From: Odontesthes bonariensis
Taxonomy: Eukaryota > Chordata > Actinopteri > Atheriniformes > Atherinopsidae
DNA: 64,000 bases
NCBI RefSeq assembly: GCF_027942865.1
Contig: NC_134516.1
Span: 25,689,322 to 25,753,321, forward strand
Reading direction: 5' to 3'
In this document: positions 63,036 to 64,000 of the stretch, one piece after another
Layout: the number at the start of each line of letters is the position of its first letter
Numbering within the stretch: the first letter of the stretch is position 1
Translations under genes and position numbers: made by a program
The notes under the pieces: generated by a model
What the model was told of the DNA's origin: nothing
The model's database searches: none
The model's input: only the letters and a program-made list of their open reading frames with translations

Positions 63036-63255
63036 TTACTTGCTCCTCCATTATTTATTTCATCCTTGTGTGAAGATGTATGACTGCACGTTAATGATAG
63101 CAACATCAACATATTCATAATTATGGACAGGAGGGGAGCCTCATCTGCTATTCTTGACATGTAAAGTCAATTTTTTCAGGTTTTAAAAAGATTTTCCGAT
63201 GCTGTTGTTTGAAACGGACTTTGGCAAACCCCTAGCTGCTGAGCTAAAATGGCAG

Positions 63256-63315
63256 CCTTCCGTCAAGGAATCGAACCCTGTTCCTCCGCTTGACAGGCAG
63301 ATTCTAACCTTTGAC
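63256..63315 (-). pseudogene. tRNA-Asp-like relic, unit 4
   Basis: As in unit 3, with TCTGC/GCGGA and an intact B-box-like block. Confidence 0.45.
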
Positions 63316-63471
63316 CAGCAAAGATACAGAATGTGTTGCTTGACTGTCGTGCCAATTCTGAGAATACAAGCTGTAAGAGTATCACTGAAAAATTGACAAA
63401 AAAACATGTTGCTAAAACCCTTTCATTGTCAAGCATTTGCATGACTGAGAGCGTAAATTGACTGTGGAAGG

Positions 63472-63543
63472 GGTTCCATGGTGTAAAGGTCAGCACTCTG
63501 GACTCTGAATCCAGTGATCAGATTTCAAATCTCGGTGGAACCT
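63472..63543 (+). tRNA. tRNA-Gln(CTG), probably degraded
   Basis: The acceptor and anticodon stems are intact, but the T arm reads CAGAT-TTCAAAT-CTCGG with mismatched pairs. It may be a pseudogene. Confidence 0.7.
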
Positions 63544-63880
63544 TCAGGTGTGTGCTGTCATGGTTGAGTTCTGGAAAGAAGATGAGTTGAGTAGACCTGT
63601 CAAATGACACTAGATTGCACGATTGATCAATTCCAGCTGAGAGGATCTGTGGTATGTGACGTCACACCTCTGGGTTGCTAGTTGAATCTTTTTTGGTTTC
63701 CTCTTGCATGTTCATTAACGATGCTTCTATTTATCCATGCTCTCCCAGAGGTGTGTGTTACAATCCCACTTCTGACTCAATTTGTTGCGACTCCACAAAC
63801 TCTTTCCGCTAGCAACAAAATTTGGGAAAACTTACCTCATTCTTTGGCTTCCGGAACACTAGTGAATAGGCATGGCTTCA

Positions 63881-63953
63881 GTTTCTGTAGTGTAGCGGTT
63901 ATCACGTTCGCCTCACACGCGAAAGGTCCTCAGTTCGAAACTGGGCGGAAACA
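63881..63953 (+). tRNA. tRNA-Val(CAC)
   Basis: Anticodon CAC. The acceptor GTTTCTG/CGGAAAC has one mismatch and the D loop reads GTAGCGG. Otherwise as at 62963-63035. Confidence 0.8.
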
Positions 63954-64000
63954 TTACTTGCTCCTCCTTTATTTATTTCATCCTTGTGTGAAGATGTATG

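Larger units (their letters stand above)
60780..64000. repeat. Tandem array of about 920-bp tRNA units
   Basis: Equivalent tRNA-Gln starts lie at 60903, 61635, 62555 and 63472 (spacing 732, 920 and 917 bp), and tRNA-Val starts at 62043, 62963 and 63881 (spacing 920 and 918 bp). Each unit runs tRNA-Asp-like relic (minus), tRNA-Gln (plus), tRNA-Val (plus). The first unit is shorter through a deletion that removed most of its tRNA-Val. The array continues beyond the right edge. Confidence 0.95.

Overview
The window reads as repeat-rich teleost fish DNA. The evidence is an L2 LINE with an SGNH-type ORF1, REL-endonuclease LINEs, BED-finger hAT transposons, a BEL/Pao element, fish-type THAP and Fc-receptor-like immunoglobulin exons, GT-AG introns and Pol III tRNA clusters. 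The species cannot be named from sequence alone. Host genes are few; most of the window is transposons inserted into transposons, followed by three unusual tandem arrays and two tRNA clusters.

Layout. 1-3.8 kb: a spliced, decayed minus-strand THAP-finger gene, probably a TTAA-target transposon relic. 4.7-12.5 kb: an outer hAT with 8-bp duplications, holding two further hAT-like elements; one of these contains a third element, which contains a fourth (5779-8307) carrying pieces of a spliced zinc-finger gene. 13.3-14.0 kb: an exon-like open stretch made of 12-bp repeats. 14.06-39.05 kb: one old minus-strand LINE split into four pieces by later insertions. These are a REL-endonuclease LINE (itself split by an L2 LINE, a BED hAT and a hAT fragment), a young BEL/Pao element, and a second copy of the 5779-8307 family carrying its own insertions. 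39.75-40.62 kb: the last exon of a ten-finger C2H2 gene, the best candidate for a working protein exon in the window.

45.36-48.62 kb: a decayed Fc-receptor-like gene in which the 3' end of an Ig exon, with its splice donor, is repeated as 31 units of exactly 79 bp. 49.15-53.66 kb: 501 in-phase copies of a 9-bp unit built on the palindrome ACATGT. 53.9-56.7 kb: a tRNA-Thr cluster with TTAA-target foldback elements, including an insertion for which the empty site is also present. 57.5-59.1 kb: a non-coding interspersed repeat. 60.8 kb to the right edge: a tandem array of about 920-bp units, each with tRNA-Gln(CTG), tRNA-Val (AAC or CAC) and a tRNA-Asp-like relic.

The main result is stratigraphic. 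Target duplications, empty sites and split reading frames allow most insertions to be ordered in relative time from this one sequence. I found no convincing new multi-gene system. The most unusual items are the 79-bp donor-bearing exon array, the 501-unit ACATGT array, and a two-copy hAT-like element carrying a spliced zinc-finger gene fragment.
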